64,000 bases of DNA from the NCBI GenBank assembly GCA_914767715.1, contig OU612068.1, positions 4,030,001 through 4,094,000 on the forward strand, written 5' to 3'. Below are positions 1 to 64,000 of this stretch, piece by piece. The stretch comes from Membranipora membranacea. Lineage: Eukaryota; Bryozoa; Gymnolaemata; Cheilostomatida; Membraniporidae. Under the pieces are notes generated by a model. It was given only the letters and a program-made list of their open reading frames with translations, ran no database searches and was not told the DNA's origin. Position 1 is the first letter of the stretch. Every line of letters begins with the position of its first letter. Both the position numbers and the translations under genes were made by a program.

Positions 1-74
1 CTCTTACCTCGATTTACGGTTACTTCTGTTAATGACTAAGTACATGTATATCTCAAGTTCTCTTTCCGTTATAG

Positions 75-64000
<63,926 letters not shown>

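Overview
This window is animal (metazoan) nuclear DNA and it is dominated by one enormous gene on the + strand. I assign 128 consecutive exons (first 75-267, last 63917-64000, running off the end). All are bounded by GT...AG introns, and the reading frame carries across every junction without a stop. Together they give about 23.3 kb of coding sequence, roughly 7,760 residues, with neither the start nor the stop codon inside the window. The product is a tandem array of 41 MAM domains (the first cut by the left edge) and 19 LDL-receptor class A (LDLa) modules (the last cut by the right edge). This resembles MALRD1/DIET1-type MAM + LDLa proteins but with far more domains. The small introns, AT-rich non-coding DNA, MAM/LDLa domains and eukaryotic tRNAs point to an invertebrate animal. 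I cannot name the phylum from sequence alone.

Layout of the array: 1-16.4 kb holds MAM1-MAM11 with no LDLa. Between 16.6 and 21.9 kb LDLa modules 1-3 alternate with MAM12 and MAM13. From 21.9 to 31.9 kb MAM14-MAM20 run without LDLa. From 32.1 to 35.1 kb LDLa 4-6 alternate with MAM21 and MAM22. From 35.1 to 45.5 kb MAM23-MAM29 run without LDLa. From 45.5 kb to the end MAM and LDLa alternate strictly (LDLa7-LDLa19). Thr/Pro-rich linkers separate some domains. A standard MAM here is encoded by four exons: A (first Cys to the D-H-T motif), B (to the C-x-x-F-W motif), C (Y-H-M-Y-G to the W near the middle) and D (F-E-A ... G-D-I-A-I-D-D ... last Cys). Many copies have fused exons or extra introns.

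The introns carry the other content. A second, antisense, multi-exon gene for a single-pass membrane protein sits inside the 2.2-kb intron at 39089-41292. Five identical-looking tRNA-Pro(TGG) genes lie in two introns, four of them as inverted pairs. There is one tRNA-Met(CAT) and one tRNA-Ser(AGA)-like gene whose T-loop is shrunken. A 41-bp minisatellite at 8501-9089 repeats the end of an exon together with its splice donor about 14 times. Several hairpin (MITE-like) elements and tandem repeats fill other introns.

The giant protein is most likely an extracellular or cell-surface adhesion or ligand-binding protein. That role is inferred from its domain families; no signal peptide, membrane anchor or partner is visible in this window.
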